NCBI RefSeq assembly: GCF_003591035.1
Contig: NZ_QYUO01000001.1
Location: 3,162,001 to 3,226,000, forward strand
Reading direction: 5' to 3'
Source of the DNA: Noviherbaspirillum saxi
GTDB lineage: Bacteria; Pseudomonadota; Gammaproteobacteria; Burkholderiales; Burkholderiaceae_D
Length of the DNA stretch: 64,000 nucleotides
Shown here: one piece after another, positions 52,514 to 62,307 of the stretch
How positions within the stretch are numbered: position 1 is the first letter of the stretch
How the letters are laid out: every line of letters starts with the position of its first letter
The notes under the pieces: generated by a model
Database searches by the model: none
Told to the model about the DNA's origin: nothing
What the model saw: only the letters and a program-made list of their open reading frames with translations
Position numbers and translations under genes: made by a program

Positions 52514-52650
52514 TCAAACACCCTGAGACTTGATATTAAAATTCTGGCCTGTAGCGGCGGTCTGTTCCAGCATCTGCAGCGCTCGGGAACAGCAATCTGT
52601 TCTCGTCGGCAGAAGTGGCGCGCCTTTGCAGCGCAACACACATAACCTCT

Positions 52651-52662
52651 TATTGTACAATA
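52651..52662. promoter_or_regulatory. 12-bp palindrome upstream of engB
   Basis: TATTGTACAATA is a perfect palindrome, and TACAAT within it resembles a -10 box for engB. It lies about 60 bp before the engB ATG in the gap between divergent cytochrome c4 and engB. It could be a promoter, an operator or both. Confidence 0.35.
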
Positions 52663-52720
52663 GGTTTTTGCTGTTGATGCTTCCCTTCCTGCATTTTCTC
52701 TCCTGGCCTTTTCACTTCCT

Positions 52721-53422
52721 ATGTCACTACTTTGGCAAGCCCGTTTCTTCACCACGGTGAACCATCTTCGCGATTTGCCAAAAACGCAAGTTCCCGAAAT
52801 CGCGTTTGCCGGCCGTTCCAATGCGGGCAAATCCACGGCCATCAATATCCTGTGCAATCAAAAGAAGCTGGCGTTTGCTTCCAAGACACCAGGCCGTACG
52901 CAACACATTAACTATTTTTCGATCGGCGGCGCCCATGTCGGGCAACATCGCAAGGATCCGACCAAGGTCGATGAAATCCGCGCACTGCTGGTCGATTTGC
53001 CCGGCTACGGCTATGCGGAGGTATCGGGCGACGCCAAACTGCATTGGCAGGAATTACTTGGGGATTATGTTCAGCGTCGTGAGCAATTGGCCGCGCTGGT
53101 ATTGATCATGGATTCGCGCCGGCCATTTACCGACCTCGATATACAGATGCTCGAATGGTTCGCGCCAACCGGCAAGCCTATCCATTGTCTGCTCACGAAA
53201 GCGGACAAACTTAACCGCAACGAAGCCGCCAATGCCTTGCGCCAGGCCCGTACCGTACTTAGCAGCTATGTCGACGAGGAAGGCAAGCCTTTCCCATTTA
53301 CGGCACAGATGTTTTCCGCTCTCAAGCGGACGGGGCTCGACGAAGCGAACGACAAGATCATTGACTTGCTGGGGCTTGTTGAAGAGACGGAAATCCCTGA
53401 AGACGAAGACCGGGAACCATGA
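52721..53422 (+). CDS. engB: Ribosome biogenesis GTPase EngB (YihA/YsxC)
   Basis: Essential TRAFAC GTPase that assists assembly of the 50S subunit. The 233-residue protein has G1 GRSNAGKST near 31-39, G3 DLPGYG, G4 LTKADKLN, and the EngB-typical [14 protein letters not shown] switch region. It starts at ATG 52721. Conserved neighbour of cytochrome c4 and hemB in betaproteobacteria. Confidence 0.97.
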   Translation: MSLLWQARFFTTVNHLRDLPKTQVPEIAFAGRSNAGKSTAINILCNQKKLAFASKTPGRTQHINYFSIGGAHVGQHRKDPTKVDEIRALLVDLPGYGYAEVSGDAKLHWQELLGDYVQRREQLAALVLIMDSRRPFTDLDIQMLEWFAPTGKPIHCLLTKADKLNRNEAANALRQARTVLSSYVDEEGKPFPFTAQMFSALKRTGLDEANDKIIDLLGLVEETEIPEDEDREP

Positions 53423-53440
53423 GTTGCAGACCGAGCGGAC

Positions 53441-53583
53441 AAAAAAAACCCTGGAGAAAGGGGAAGATCTCCAGGGCAGTAACGCCTTATCGCTAATGCC
53501 ACGATAGGCCCCGCTCAGGGAGGAGAAGCGGGAGGTGAATGATCACCTATCCCTAAGAGAGACCTTCCCAGGAAAAGTTTCAT
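53441..53583 (-). ncRNA. Candidate structured small RNA on the minus strand of the engB-hemB gap
   Basis: Minus-strand RNA ending in a textbook intrinsic terminator: arms 53468-53476 and 53449-53457 (9 bp), then U8 at 53441-53448. Upstream are three abutting hairpins: 53533-53548 (6 bp, 4-nt loop), 53510-53532 (6 bp) and 53484-53509 (8 bp plus a bulge). They are enclosed by an 11-bp closing stem, 53559-53569 with 53461-53471. That stem has a G-U pair on the minus strand but an A/C mismatch on the plus strand, and no minus-strand gene needs this terminator. The 5' end is set by a TTATAC -10-like box at 53590-53595; its -35 is weak. The closing stem and the terminator share bases, so they cannot form together. 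A hemB-associated RNA motif has been reported in betaproteobacteria, to my recollection; whether this is it was not checked. Confidence 0.5.
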
Positions 53584-53614
53584 CGAATCGTATAAAGTTT
53601 ATTCACCTTATTGA

Positions 53615-54652
<1,038 letters not shown>

Positions 54653-54658
54653 CATCCC

Positions 54659-54686
54659 GGTGCGGCGCATCATGCGGCGCCGCACC
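54659..54686 (+). terminator. Weak hairpin after hemB
   Basis: GGTGCGGCGC (54659-54668) pairs perfectly with GCGCCGCACC (54677-54686) over an 8-nt loop. No U-run follows, only pyrimidine-rich sequence, so termination would be Rho-dependent or partial. It lies 6 bases after the hemB stop. Confidence 0.35.
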
Positions 54687-54798
54687 ATCCTTCCCGCCGG
54701 AAATCCGACGGTTTCTTCTAATTCCCGCCGCTTCAAGTCCGTGTCGTTCCGCTAGCATTGCCAAGATAAGTATCCTCTTGGATTAGCGGAGAAAAGCG

Positions 54799-56055
54799 AT
54801 GCAGGAAAAAATCATCACACTGGCAAGCCCGGCTTTCTTCTTGCTGATCTTTGTCGAGTATGTCGTTGGCGTGCTCCGGCGCCGCAATACCTACCGCATC
54901 AATGACGCCATCAACAGCTTGAGCCTCGGCGTGCTCAGTCAGGTGAGCGGCGTCTTCATGCAGCTGGTACGTATCGGCATCTATGCATGGACGGTCGAGC
55001 ATGTCGCTCTATTCACGCTTTCCGCCGACAGTATCTGGGTATGGATGTCGGCCTTGCTGCTGTATGACTTTTGCTATTACTGGCTGCATCGCATGGGCCA
55101 CGAAGTCAATGTGTTGTGGGCCGCACACGTGGTTCATCACCAAAGCGAGCAATACAACCTGTCGACCGCATTGCGGCAGACCAGCAGCGGCGCCCTGCTC
55201 GGCTGGATTTTTTACCTGCCGATGGCACTGCTCGGCTATCCGGTCGAAGTGTTCGTCGTCGTCGCGCTGATCGACCTGCTCTATCAGTTCTGGGTACATA
55301 CCGAACAGATCGGCAAGCTGGGCTGGTTCGACCGCGTGTTCGTGTCGCCGTCGAACCATCGTGTGCATCATGCGGTCAATGACATTTACCTGGACAAGAA
55401 CTATGGCGGCATTCTGATCGTGTGGGACCGGCTGTTCGGCACGTTCATCGAAGAGCGCGACGATGAGAAGATCGTCTATGGCACCCGCAGTCCGCTACGC
55501 AGCTGGAATCCGCTGTGGGCCAATCTGGAAGTCTACAAGGCCGTTTGGCTGGATGCATGGCGTGCGACGCGCTGGCGCGACAAGCTGCGCATCTGGTTTG
55601 CGCGCCCGGGCTGGCGGCCGGACGACGTGACACGCAAATGGCCATCTGTTCCTTTTGATATCACGCGGCCGATGTACGATCCGGCGGCCAGCCGCGCGCT
55701 GATGCTCTATTGCGCGCTACAGTTCCTGATCGTGTTGCAGGTAACGACCCACTTCCTGCTTGAGTACGCTACCATGTCATTCACCGAACGCGCCGGCTAT
55801 GCGCTCTGGCTGGGAGGCGGATTATGGATAGTCGGCGGCCTGCTGGAAGGGCGCGCAAGCCATGTCGCACTTGAGGCGATCCGGCTGATTGCCACTGTAG
55901 CGGCGGTGCTGCTGTCAGGGTCATGGTTCGGTGACATCCAGCTGCCGACATGGGCGCAGCTGGCATTGGCTGGATTCGCGGCAGCCTCGCTGCTTGCGCT
56001 CTGGCTTGCATTCAAACGATCGCTGTCTGTGCATGGATATTTTTCACATCAGTAG
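54799..56055 (+). CDS. Sterol desaturase/fatty acid hydroxylase superfamily protein
   Basis: A 418-residue membrane di-iron oxygenase-like protein with about 7 hydrophobic helices. The histidine clusters expected of the superfamily are visible: HRMGHE near 95, HVVHHQSE near 110 and NHRVHHAVN near 190. Substrate is unknown; bacterial members act on fatty acids, carotenoids or ether lipids. GGAGAA precedes the ATG. Its 3' end overlaps the next gene by 23 bases, indicating co-translation. Confidence 0.9.
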   Translation: MQEKIITLASPAFFLLIFVEYVVGVLRRRNTYRINDAINSLSLGVLSQVSGVFMQLVRIGIYAWTVEHVALFTLSADSIWVWMSALLLYDFCYYWLHRMGHEVNVLWAAHVVHHQSEQYNLSTALRQTSSGALLGWIFYLPMALLGYPVEVFVVVALIDLLYQFWVHTEQIGKLGWFDRVFVSPSNHRVHHAVNDIYLDKNYGGILIVWDRLFGTFIEERDDEKIVYGTRSPLRSWNPLWANLEVYKAVWLDAWRATRWRDKLRIWFARPGWRPDDVTRKWPSVPFDITRPMYDPAASRALMLYCALQFLIVLQVTTHFLLEYATMSFTERAGYALWLGGGLWIVGGLLEGRASHVALEAIRLIATVAAVLLSGSWFGDIQLPTWAQLALAGFAAASLLALWLAFKRSLSVHGYFSHQ

Positions 56056-57142
56056 TAACAACGTCAATCAGCTTACCGATGCATCCGTCGAATTGCCTCA
56101 ACAAGGGTTTCTCTGGATCGATGCCACCCATGAAGAGGTGAGCGCCGATACGCACGCCTGGCGCGACACGGTGCAACGCCATACCGGTGTGCATATTTAT
56201 GACCCGCATCTGGCGGATGCAACCAATCTCAGCCATCCTTCGTATTTTGATTCGACGCATGATTATGCGATGGTCGTATTTCGCAAACTGGCGCTCGATG
56301 GCAGCAATGCCGCCCTTGCTACGGAAGAACAAGCTTCGGTCAAGCGCAAGATTCCTCCCGCGCTGACCAAGCTGGTCACCAGGCCAGTCACGTTCATGCT
56401 GCTGGACCGTGCGCTGATCACCGTGCACGCACCGAACAGCCGCACCATTGATGCAACGCGCGCGCGCATGCTGGAACAGCGCAGCCGGTCTAACGGAAAT
56501 ACGCATGCGGGCCGCCTGCCCGCCTCGCCGGAAGAACTGATGCTGCGCTTGCTCAACGCGATGGTGGACCAGTACCTTGCGCTGCGCCAGCCGCTTACCG
56601 GGCAAATCGATCGCTGGCAGCGCGCGCTGCTGAATCCACGCAGCGCGTTCAATGACTGGACCGCATTGCTCGACGCGCGCATCGAGTTGCGCAAGCTCGA
56701 TCATCTGTGCGAAGGCCAGCGCGATGCGATGCAGGAATTGCGCGATTATCTGGTCGACGGCGACCATCCCGGCGATAACAGCCGTGGAAGAGATTTGCTG
56801 CTGGTACGTCTGAACGATGTGATGGAACACATCACCCGGGTTCTGAATCACGCGCAGAGACTGGAATCCACGATTGAATCGGCGGTACAAATTCATTTTT
56901 CGGCGATGGCGCATCGCACCAGCGAAATCATGCGGACCCTAACGGTGATCACCGCGCTGTTCATGCCGTTGACGCTGATTACCGGCATCTTTGGCATGAA
57001 CTTTACCGAGATGCCGCTGTTGCAGGATCGGTTCGGTTTCTGGACGACCGTCGGCATGATGGCGGTTGTCGTGGTCGTGCTGCTGTTCCTGTTCAGGCGA
57101 AAACGCTATCTGGACGATAAGGCATGGGAAGAGGATCGTTAG
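56033..57142 (+). CDS. CorA-family divalent metal transporter (ZntB-like)
   Basis: A 369-residue CorA/ZntB superfamily protein. A large cytosolic N-terminal domain (about 1-300) with coiled helices is followed by two C-terminal membrane helices with the selectivity signature GMN (in FGMNFTEMP, near 322), then a basic tail. Ion specificity (Mg, Zn, Ni) is not evident. ATG 56033 starts inside the desaturase gene (23-bp overlap); the longer frame to 55931 is not supported. A strong terminator follows. Confidence 0.92.
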   Translation: MDIFHISSNNVNQLTDASVELPQQGFLWIDATHEEVSADTHAWRDTVQRHTGVHIYDPHLADATNLSHPSYFDSTHDYAMVVFRKLALDGSNAALATEEQASVKRKIPPALTKLVTRPVTFMLLDRALITVHAPNSRTIDATRARMLEQRSRSNGNTHAGRLPASPEELMLRLLNAMVDQYLALRQPLTGQIDRWQRALLNPRSAFNDWTALLDARIELRKLDHLCEGQRDAMQELRDYLVDGDHPGDNSRGRDLLLVRLNDVMEHITRVLNHAQRLESTIESAVQIHFSAMAHRTSEIMRTLTVITALFMPLTLITGIFGMNFTEMPLLQDRFGFWTTVGMMAVVVVVLLFLFRRKRYLDDKAWEEDR

Positions 57143-57165
57143 ATTTGGTTGGAAGTTAGACCGAA

Positions 57166-57198
57166 TGAAAAAAGCGCTCATGACGAGCGCTTTTTTCA
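57166..57198. terminator. Bidirectional intrinsic terminator between corA-like and peroxiredoxin genes
   Basis: AAAAAAGCGCTC (57168-57179) pairs with GAGCGCTTTTTT (57185-57196) over a 5-nt loop. A-runs and T-runs flank both sides, serving the convergent genes ending at 57142 and 57218. Confidence 0.9.
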
Positions 57199-57217
57199 TT
57201 TCTGGATTGTCTGCATT

Positions 57218-57856
57218 TCACTTGTTTGGTTGCGGTGTCAGTCGCAGATACGGTTTCGGCGCGGTATAGCCTTTCGGATATTTTTGCTTGATCAGCGCTT
57301 CATCCTGCACGGTCAGCGGGATGATCACATCGTCGCCATCGCGCCAGTTGCCCGGTGTCGCGACGGTATAGCCGTCGGTCAGCTGCAATGCATCGATGAC
57401 GCGCAGCACTTCGTCGAAGTTGCGCCCGGTGCTCATCGGGTAGGTAATGATCAACCGTACTTTCCTTTTCGGGTCGATCACGAACAAGGACCGCACGGTG
57501 GCACTTTCGGACTGATTCGGGTGAATCATGTCGTACTGCAGTGCGACTTTCTTGTCCGCATCAGCAACAATCGGAAAGCCAACCACGGTTGTCTGGGTCT
57601 CTTCAATATCCTTGATCCACTCAACATGCTTATCAGCCGGGTCGACCGAAAGGGCAATTGCCTTGACGTTGCGCTTGTCGAATTCCGGCTTCAGCTTTGC
57701 GGTCAAGCCGAGTTCGGTGGTGCATACCGGCGTAAAGTCTGCTGGATGGGAAAACAGGACAACCCAGGAATCGTCGGCCCAATCATGGAATTTGATCTTG
57801 CCGATCGAGGAATCCTGTTCAAAATCAGGCGCGGTATCACCAAGACGCAATGTCAT
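57218..57856 (-). CDS. 1-Cys peroxiredoxin (Prx6 type)
   Basis: Thiol peroxidase that reduces H2O2 and organic hydroperoxides. The 212-residue protein has the peroxidatic Cys in DFTPVCTTELG near 45, Thr and Arg partners of the active site in ADFTPVCTTE and SATVRSLFVI, and the Prx6-type C-terminal arm (NWRDGDDVIIP, KGYTAPKPYLRLTPQP). Length matches the AhpC/Prx6 long form. Strong promoter at 57887-57915 with a tandem repeat upstream, suggesting regulation. Confidence 0.95.
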   Translation of the reverse strand: MTLRLGDTAPDFEQDSSIGKIKFHDWADDSWVVLFSHPADFTPVCTTELGLTAKLKPEFDKRNVKAIALSVDPADKHVEWIKDIEETQTTVVGFPIVADADKKVALQYDMIHPNQSESATVRSLFVIDPKRKVRLIITYPMSTGRNFDEVLRVIDALQLTDGYTVATPGNWRDGDDVIIPLTVQDEALIKQKYPKGYTAPKPYLRLTPQPNK

Positions 57857-57886
57857 TTCACTCCCCTGGAAAATTATCGAACGGAT

Positions 57887-57915
57887 AATATAGTGCGTTG
57901 TCGCAGCCGTCTCAA
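57887..57915 (-). promoter_or_regulatory. Sigma70-type promoter of the peroxiredoxin gene
   Basis: TTGAGA -35 (57910-57915) and TATATT -10 (57887-57892) with exactly 17 bp spacing, about 30 bp before the ATG and its CAGGGGAG RBS. One of the clearest promoters in the window. Confidence 0.65.
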
Positions 57916-57935
57916 GGACAGAGTTGTCAGCTTCT

Positions 57936-57963
57936 TATATTGATTGCCATATATTGATTGCCA
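57936..57963. repeat. Perfect tandem 14-bp repeat upstream of the peroxiredoxin promoter
   Basis: TATATTGATTGCCA occurs twice head-to-tail (57936-57949, 57950-57963), about 20 bp upstream of the -35. It could be a regulator binding site or a slipped duplication. Confidence 0.5.
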
Positions 57964-57984
57964 TTTAACCAGCCTGCCGGATGC

Positions 57985-59805
57985 TCAAAAGCTTGTTGCC
58001 AGCGTCAATGAATTCACAAATTTATCCGCATTCTGGTAACCGATTACCCGGCCTCCCGGAATCTCCTTGCCGCTCTTGTCAAAGAAAATAATGCCTGGCG
58101 GCCCGAACAGCCGGAAGCGTTTGAGCAAGGCCTTGTCGTCGGCATTGTTCGCGGTGACATCCGCCTGCAGCAGAATCATGTCCTTGAATTGCGCCTGGAC
58201 GCGTGGATCGGTGAAAGTCAGCTTTTCCATTTCCTTGCACGACACACACCAGTCCGCGTAGAAATCCAGCATCACCGTTTTGCCTGCAGCCCTGGCGATG
58301 GCGGCGTCGAGCTCTGCGGCCGAACGGACCCGGACAAACTGCGTCTGATGTGGGGTGCCCGTCAGATGTGCCAACGGAGCAAGGGCATCGCGCCCGCCTG
58401 TGGCTACCCCGACGAGCTGCATCAGACCGAATAGCGCAAACAGCGACGCAAATACCTTTGCCACCCAGCCATGCCGTTTGGCGCGCAACAGGTAAGCGCC
58501 GTAGCCGATGCCGAGAATTGCCCAGCCGAGCATCGGTACCCAGGCTGGAATCACCGGCGCAACAATCCATAGTGCCAGCGCAAGCATGAGTACGCCAAAG
58601 AAAAACTTTACCGATTGCATCCATGCTCCGGCACGCGGCAGCAAGGTACCCGCCGACAGGCCGACCAATAGCAAAGGAACGCTCATGCCAACTGCCATCG
58701 CGAATAAGGCAGCGCCGCCGACCACTACGTTGCCGGTCTGGCTGATGTACAGCAAGGCACCGGCCAGCGGTGCGGCGACGCAAGGGCCCACGATCAACGC
58801 CGAAATCGCGCCCATGACGAATACGCCGAACATCCGGCCGCCAGACTGCCGGCCCGATGCGGAAGCAAGCCTGGCCTGGATTGCCGCCGGCACTTGCAGT
58901 TGATAGACACCGAACATCGAAAGCGAAAGCAGCATCATCAACAGCGCGAATCCACCCAGCACCCAGGGATTTTGCAAGGTCGCCGACAAACCTTCACCGG
59001 CCAGTCCCGCGGCCACGCCTAGCGCCGTATAGACCAAAGCCATGCCGAGCGAATAAGCGCCCGATAAGGCGAGGCCACGCCGGCGGCTGGTCGGGGTGCC
59101 GTCACCGACAATGATCGACGACAGGATGGGCACCATGGGCAAAACGCAGGGCGTGAAGGACAGGCCTATCCCGAGCAGCAGAAACAGAGGCAGGATGAGT
59201 CCGAATTGTCCGCTTTGCAAAGATGCTTCGATGCGTCCCATTTCCGAATCAGGGATGGTTGCCGCGCGTGCCGGCATTGCGTTGGCGCCGCTGGAAAAAC
59301 CCTCCGTTTCCCTGGATCCCGTCATTGCCTCCAATAAGCCGCCACCGGTTGGGGACAGGCGCATGGTGGATTCCATAGGCGCATAGCATAGGCCCTGGTC
59401 CGCGCATCCTTGAGAGGTGACCTTGAGCGTGAAGCTGCCTGCCGCCTCGATCGGCAGGGTGATGGCCAAGGCTTGGCGATAGGTTTCCACATCCTTCTGG
59501 AAGGTGTCGTCGAACTTGATTTTTCCCTGGGGCAGCACCGGCTCGCCAAGCGTGGCGCCGTCGGCATGAAACGCGAAGCGCTCGCGATACATGTAATAGC
59601 CATCGGCGATCTTGAATGTGACCTCCGCAGTTTTTGAATCCAGCATGCGGGCGGTGAACTTGAAAGCTTTTTCAGGTTCCAGGAAGTCTTCGCCTGCCCA
59701 TGCCTGCCGGCCCGGTAATACGGCGAATGCCACAAACAGCATGACTGCCAGTGTGCGGACAGCGGATGACACGGTGAACTGGCAAAAAAACTTAAACATC
59801 GACAT
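57985..59805 (-). CDS. dsbD: Thiol:disulfide interchange protein DsbD
   Basis: Inner-membrane protein that carries electrons from cytosolic thioredoxin to periplasmic partners such as DsbC and the cytochrome c maturation system. The 606-residue protein has a signal peptide, an N-terminal alpha domain with CADQGLCYAP, an 8-helix core with FTPCVLPM and GPCVAAPL cysteines, and a C-terminal thioredoxin-like domain with WCVSCKEME. Its first 14 bases overlap the cutA end. Fits the redox/cytochrome genes nearby. Confidence 0.96.
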   Translation of the reverse strand: MSMFKFFCQFTVSSAVRTLAVMLFVAFAVLPGRQAWAGEDFLEPEKAFKFTARMLDSKTAEVTFKIADGYYMYRERFAFHADGATLGEPVLPQGKIKFDDTFQKDVETYRQALAITLPIEAAGSFTLKVTSQGCADQGLCYAPMESTMRLSPTGGGLLEAMTGSRETEGFSSGANAMPARAATIPDSEMGRIEASLQSGQFGLILPLFLLLGIGLSFTPCVLPMVPILSSIIVGDGTPTSRRRGLALSGAYSLGMALVYTALGVAAGLAGEGLSATLQNPWVLGGFALLMMLLSLSMFGVYQLQVPAAIQARLASASGRQSGGRMFGVFVMGAISALIVGPCVAAPLAGALLYISQTGNVVVGGAALFAMAVGMSVPLLLVGLSAGTLLPRAGAWMQSVKFFFGVLMLALALWIVAPVIPAWVPMLGWAILGIGYGAYLLRAKRHGWVAKVFASLFALFGLMQLVGVATGGRDALAPLAHLTGTPHQTQFVRVRSAAELDAAIARAAGKTVMLDFYADWCVSCKEMEKLTFTDPRVQAQFKDMILLQADVTANNADDKALLKRFRLFGPPGIIFFDKSGKEIPGGRVIGYQNADKFVNSLTLATSF

Positions 59806-60130
59806 CTTTCTTTGTTTCCGTAGCGATCCAGTTCAGGTAAGCCGGCAAGCCGGCAGAAATGGACATTGCGATAATTTCGGGTACGTCGTATGGGTGAATG
59901 GTTTTGATCGCGTCCTGCAGTTCGGGATAGCGTGCAGTAGTCGACTTGATCAGAACAGTGATTTCTTCCGCTTCCTCGATGTCGCCTTGCCAGCGATAGA
60001 CCGAACGTACGCCAGGCAGTATGTTGACACAGGCAGCCAGCTTCTGCTCCAGCACGTTGCGCGCGACAGCCTGCGCCGTTGCGTGATCCGGAACATTGGT
60101 TAATACCAGAATGGGTTCATTCAGATCCAT
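59792..60130 (-). CDS. cutA: Divalent-cation tolerance protein CutA
   Basis: Small trimeric protein (112 residues) linked to copper/divalent-metal tolerance. Motifs: VPDHATAQAVARNVLEQKLAACVNI, SVYRWQGDIEEAEE and YDVPEIIAMSISAGLPAYLNW near the end. CutA and DsbD genes are adjacent in many proteobacteria; here they overlap by 14 bases. Follows the ABC permease by 27 bp. Confidence 0.95.
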   Translation of the reverse strand: MDLNEPILVLTNVPDHATAQAVARNVLEQKLAACVNILPGVRSVYRWQGDIEEAEEITVLIKSTTARYPELQDAIKTIHPYDVPEIIAMSISAGLPAYLNWIATETKKDVDV

Positions 60131-60157
60131 AGTCGTCGCTGTCCTCGAAACCTGACA

Positions 60158-60943
60158 CTACTTCAAAAGACGCCGACGCGTGAAAACCGTCGCGAGGTAA
60201 AAACCGGCTACGCAATACGCTACAAGGATCGCCACATCAAGCATAGGATTTAGCGGCCATTCTCCGAGCAGTAGCGGACGGGTCAGTCTGACGGCGGCGC
60301 CAAGCGGTAGCACATTGGCGAACCCAAGCAACCAATCGGGCAACTGCGTAGTTGGATAATATACGCCTGACAAAAACACCATGGGCGTCAAGGCGAGTGT
60401 GAAGTAATAGGTGAAAAAGTCGTATCCTTTTGCCAGCGCGTTGATGATCAAACCGAGCGAAGCGAAGGTCATTCCGACAAGAAACAGCAAAGGCGGCACC
60501 AGCAAGACCTGCGGATGCAAACCAATGCCGAGCATGAAAATAACCAGCAGAATGGCGACGCCGGAAAACAGGGATTTTGTGGCCGCCCAAAGCATTTCGG
60601 CCAGGATGACATCATCCAGCGCAATCGGTGCATTGAGCAATGCATCCCATGTTTTCTGGACATGCATGCGGGAGAATGCCGAGTAAAGCGCTTCAAAAGA
60701 AGCAGCCATCATGACCGACATGCAGATCGAACCGGATGCGAGAAAGTGGATATAGGGAATGCCGTCGACAGTCTGTAACAGACTACCCAGCCCATAACCG
60801 AACGCAACCAGGGTGATCAGCGGATCGGCGATATTGCCCAGCACGCTGGCGACCGCCAATTTTTTCCAGACCAGGAAGTTGCGTTTCCAGATCGGCAAAA
60901 ACCTGAGCGAAAATGCGGGCATTCGAAGCGCGGTGGAGGTCAT
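60158..60943 (-). CDS. ABC-2 type transporter permease (NodJ-like)
   Basis: A 261-residue inner-membrane permease of the ABC-2 family with about six hydrophobic helices. The region FLSGVYYPTTQLPDWLLGFANVLPL matches the NodJ/DrrB type. With the upstream ATPase it forms an exporter of unknown substrate; NodIJ homologues in non-rhizobial betaproteobacteria have no nodulation role. Its ATG overlaps the ATPase stop (TAATG). Confidence 0.9.
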   Translation of the reverse strand: MTSTALRMPAFSLRFLPIWKRNFLVWKKLAVASVLGNIADPLITLVAFGYGLGSLLQTVDGIPYIHFLASGSICMSVMMAASFEALYSAFSRMHVQKTWDALLNAPIALDDVILAEMLWAATKSLFSGVAILLVIFMLGIGLHPQVLLVPPLLFLVGMTFASLGLIINALAKGYDFFTYYFTLALTPMVFLSGVYYPTTQLPDWLLGFANVLPLGAAVRLTRPLLLGEWPLNPMLDVAILVAYCVAGFYLATVFTRRRLLK

Positions 60944-61875
60944 TAATCCCTCATTTCTCGGCCGGTCAATTTCAAAAATAGGTCTTCCAGATTGGCGGGA
61001 CGGTGCAGGTAGCGTACCGCCGGAGTCTGGTGCAGGCTGGCCAGTAAAGGCTGCGCATCGTCGGTATAACAGAATACCGTTTCGCCGCTGACTTCCATCC
61101 GCGGCGCTAGCTCCTTACCCTGCGCCTGCGCCCAGGCAAGGGCATGGTCGCCATAAACTTCGACTACCTCGGCTTCAATATGTTGCCTGATGAGATCACG
61201 CGGCGGCCCTTCCGCAATCATGCGGCCATGGTCAATAACGGCCAGCCGGTCGCAAAGCCGCTCGGCTTCATCCATGAAATGCGTGGTGAGGACAATGGTT
61301 TTGCCGTCATTGAGCAAGCTCTTGAGTCGGTCCCAGATCATATGACGCGCCTGCGGGTCCAGTCCGGTCGTCGGCTCATCCATGAAGATCAGGTCCGGAT
61401 CGTTGACCAGCGCACGCGCAAGCGTCAACCTTCGCTTCATGCCCCCCGACAGTTCACCAATTTGCGCATCCTTTTTTCCAGTCAGGTTAGCGAATTCGAG
61501 CAGGTGAGGGATGCGAGCCTGGATATCGCTATCGCGCATACCGAAGTAACGACCAAACACCAGCAGGTTTTCCGCGACTGTGAAGTCAGGATCGAGATTG
61601 TCGGCTTGCGGCACCACGCCGATATGCAATCGCGCGGCGCGCGCCTCACGCGGGACCGGCATTCCCACCAGCCTGATATCGCCGCTGTCTGGTTCGGTCA
61701 AGCCAAGACAGAGGCGCAGCGTCGTTGTCTTGCCTGCGCCATTGGGGCCGAGAAGCCCATAGCATTCTCCACGTCGCAGCTGAAACGACAATCCATCTAC
61801 CACCAGCGTCTTGTCGTGACCATGTCCAAAAGATTTGCGAAGGTCGGCAACGGAGAGAATGTCGAAATCGGCCAT
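60943..61875 (-). CDS. ABC transporter ATPase (NodI/DrrA-like)
   Basis: A 310-residue ABC ATPase with Walker [10 protein letters not shown] near 45-53, Q-loop VVPQADNLD, signature [14 protein letters not shown], and Walker [15 protein letters not shown] roughly 80-residue C-terminal extension is typical of the NodI/DrrA group. ATG 61875 (MADFDIL) is chosen over 61905. Co-transcribed with the permease, with cutA and dsbD downstream. Confidence 0.92.
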   Translation of the reverse strand: MADFDILSVADLRKSFGHGHDKTLVVDGLSFQLRRGECYGLLGPNGAGKTTTLRLCLGLTEPDSGDIRLVGMPVPREARAARLHIGVVPQADNLDPDFTVAENLLVFGRYFGMRDSDIQARIPHLLEFANLTGKKDAQIGELSGGMKRRLTLARALVNDPDLIFMDEPTTGLDPQARHMIWDRLKSLLNDGKTIVLTTHFMDEAERLCDRLAVIDHGRMIAEGPPRDLIRQHIEAEVVEVYGDHALAWAQAQGKELAPRMEVSGETVFCYTDDAQPLLASLHQTPAVRYLHRPANLEDLFLKLTGREMRD

Positions 61876-62049
61876 ACGTTCAAGAAATGTCGACGAAAGC
61901 CTCATCTTGCCACAAACGAAAAGCGAGCCAAGTTCGGCGGCGCCTCCCGGTTGCGCAAGGTGGGCAGACTCCGTGCAGAAGTGGAGTTTTTGCCAATTTG
62001 CTCAGAGACGGGCAATTCTTTGCCTTTGAATCATGTCCCTGTCATCGGT

Positions 62050-62077
62050 GATATAGACAACCATCCATCCTGTGCAA
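62050..62077 (-). promoter_or_regulatory. Possible promoter for the ABC transporter operon
   Basis: TTGCAC (62072-62077) and TATATC (62050-62055) with 16-bp spacing on the minus strand, about 175 bp upstream of the ATPase ATG. The 61876-62307 gap otherwise holds only this and the rplQ terminator; no ORF there is credible. Confidence 0.3.
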
Positions 62078-62242
62078 AGAAAGCTCGGCCAGGATCAGGC
62101 TCAATGCGATTCGAGCGTCTTGAACGGCTGCACGCGGCAGAATGACGGCGGCGAGCGCGCCCCTGGTCCCATTTAGGAAACATGCGCGACACCGAAGGAA
62201 GGACGCCGCGACAGCGGCACCCTATCGCCGTCATCGAAAAGC

Positions 62243-62269
62243 AAAAAGCCAGGCAAGGCCTGGCTTTCT
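62243..62269 (-). terminator. Intrinsic terminator after rplQ
   Basis: AAAGCCAGGC (62245-62254) pairs with GCCTGGCTTT (62258-62267), 3-nt loop, with A5 (62243-62247) giving a U-tract on the minus strand. It ends the alpha ribosomal operon, about 40 bp after the rplQ stop. Confidence 0.85.
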
Positions 62270-62307
62270 CGGAGCAAACTTTTCCGCGCTTGTGAAGCGC
62301 CTGCAAG

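Noticed and set aside
60158..61875. Nodulation factor export genes nodI/nodJ
   Set aside because: The pair belongs to the NodIJ-like ABC-2 family, but there are no nod genes nearby; homologues are common in non-symbiotic betaproteobacteria.
61144..62145. 333-codon plus-strand ORF opposite the ABC ATPase
   Set aside because: Overlies the ATPase and has no domain; its non-overlapping tail also shows nothing recognisable.
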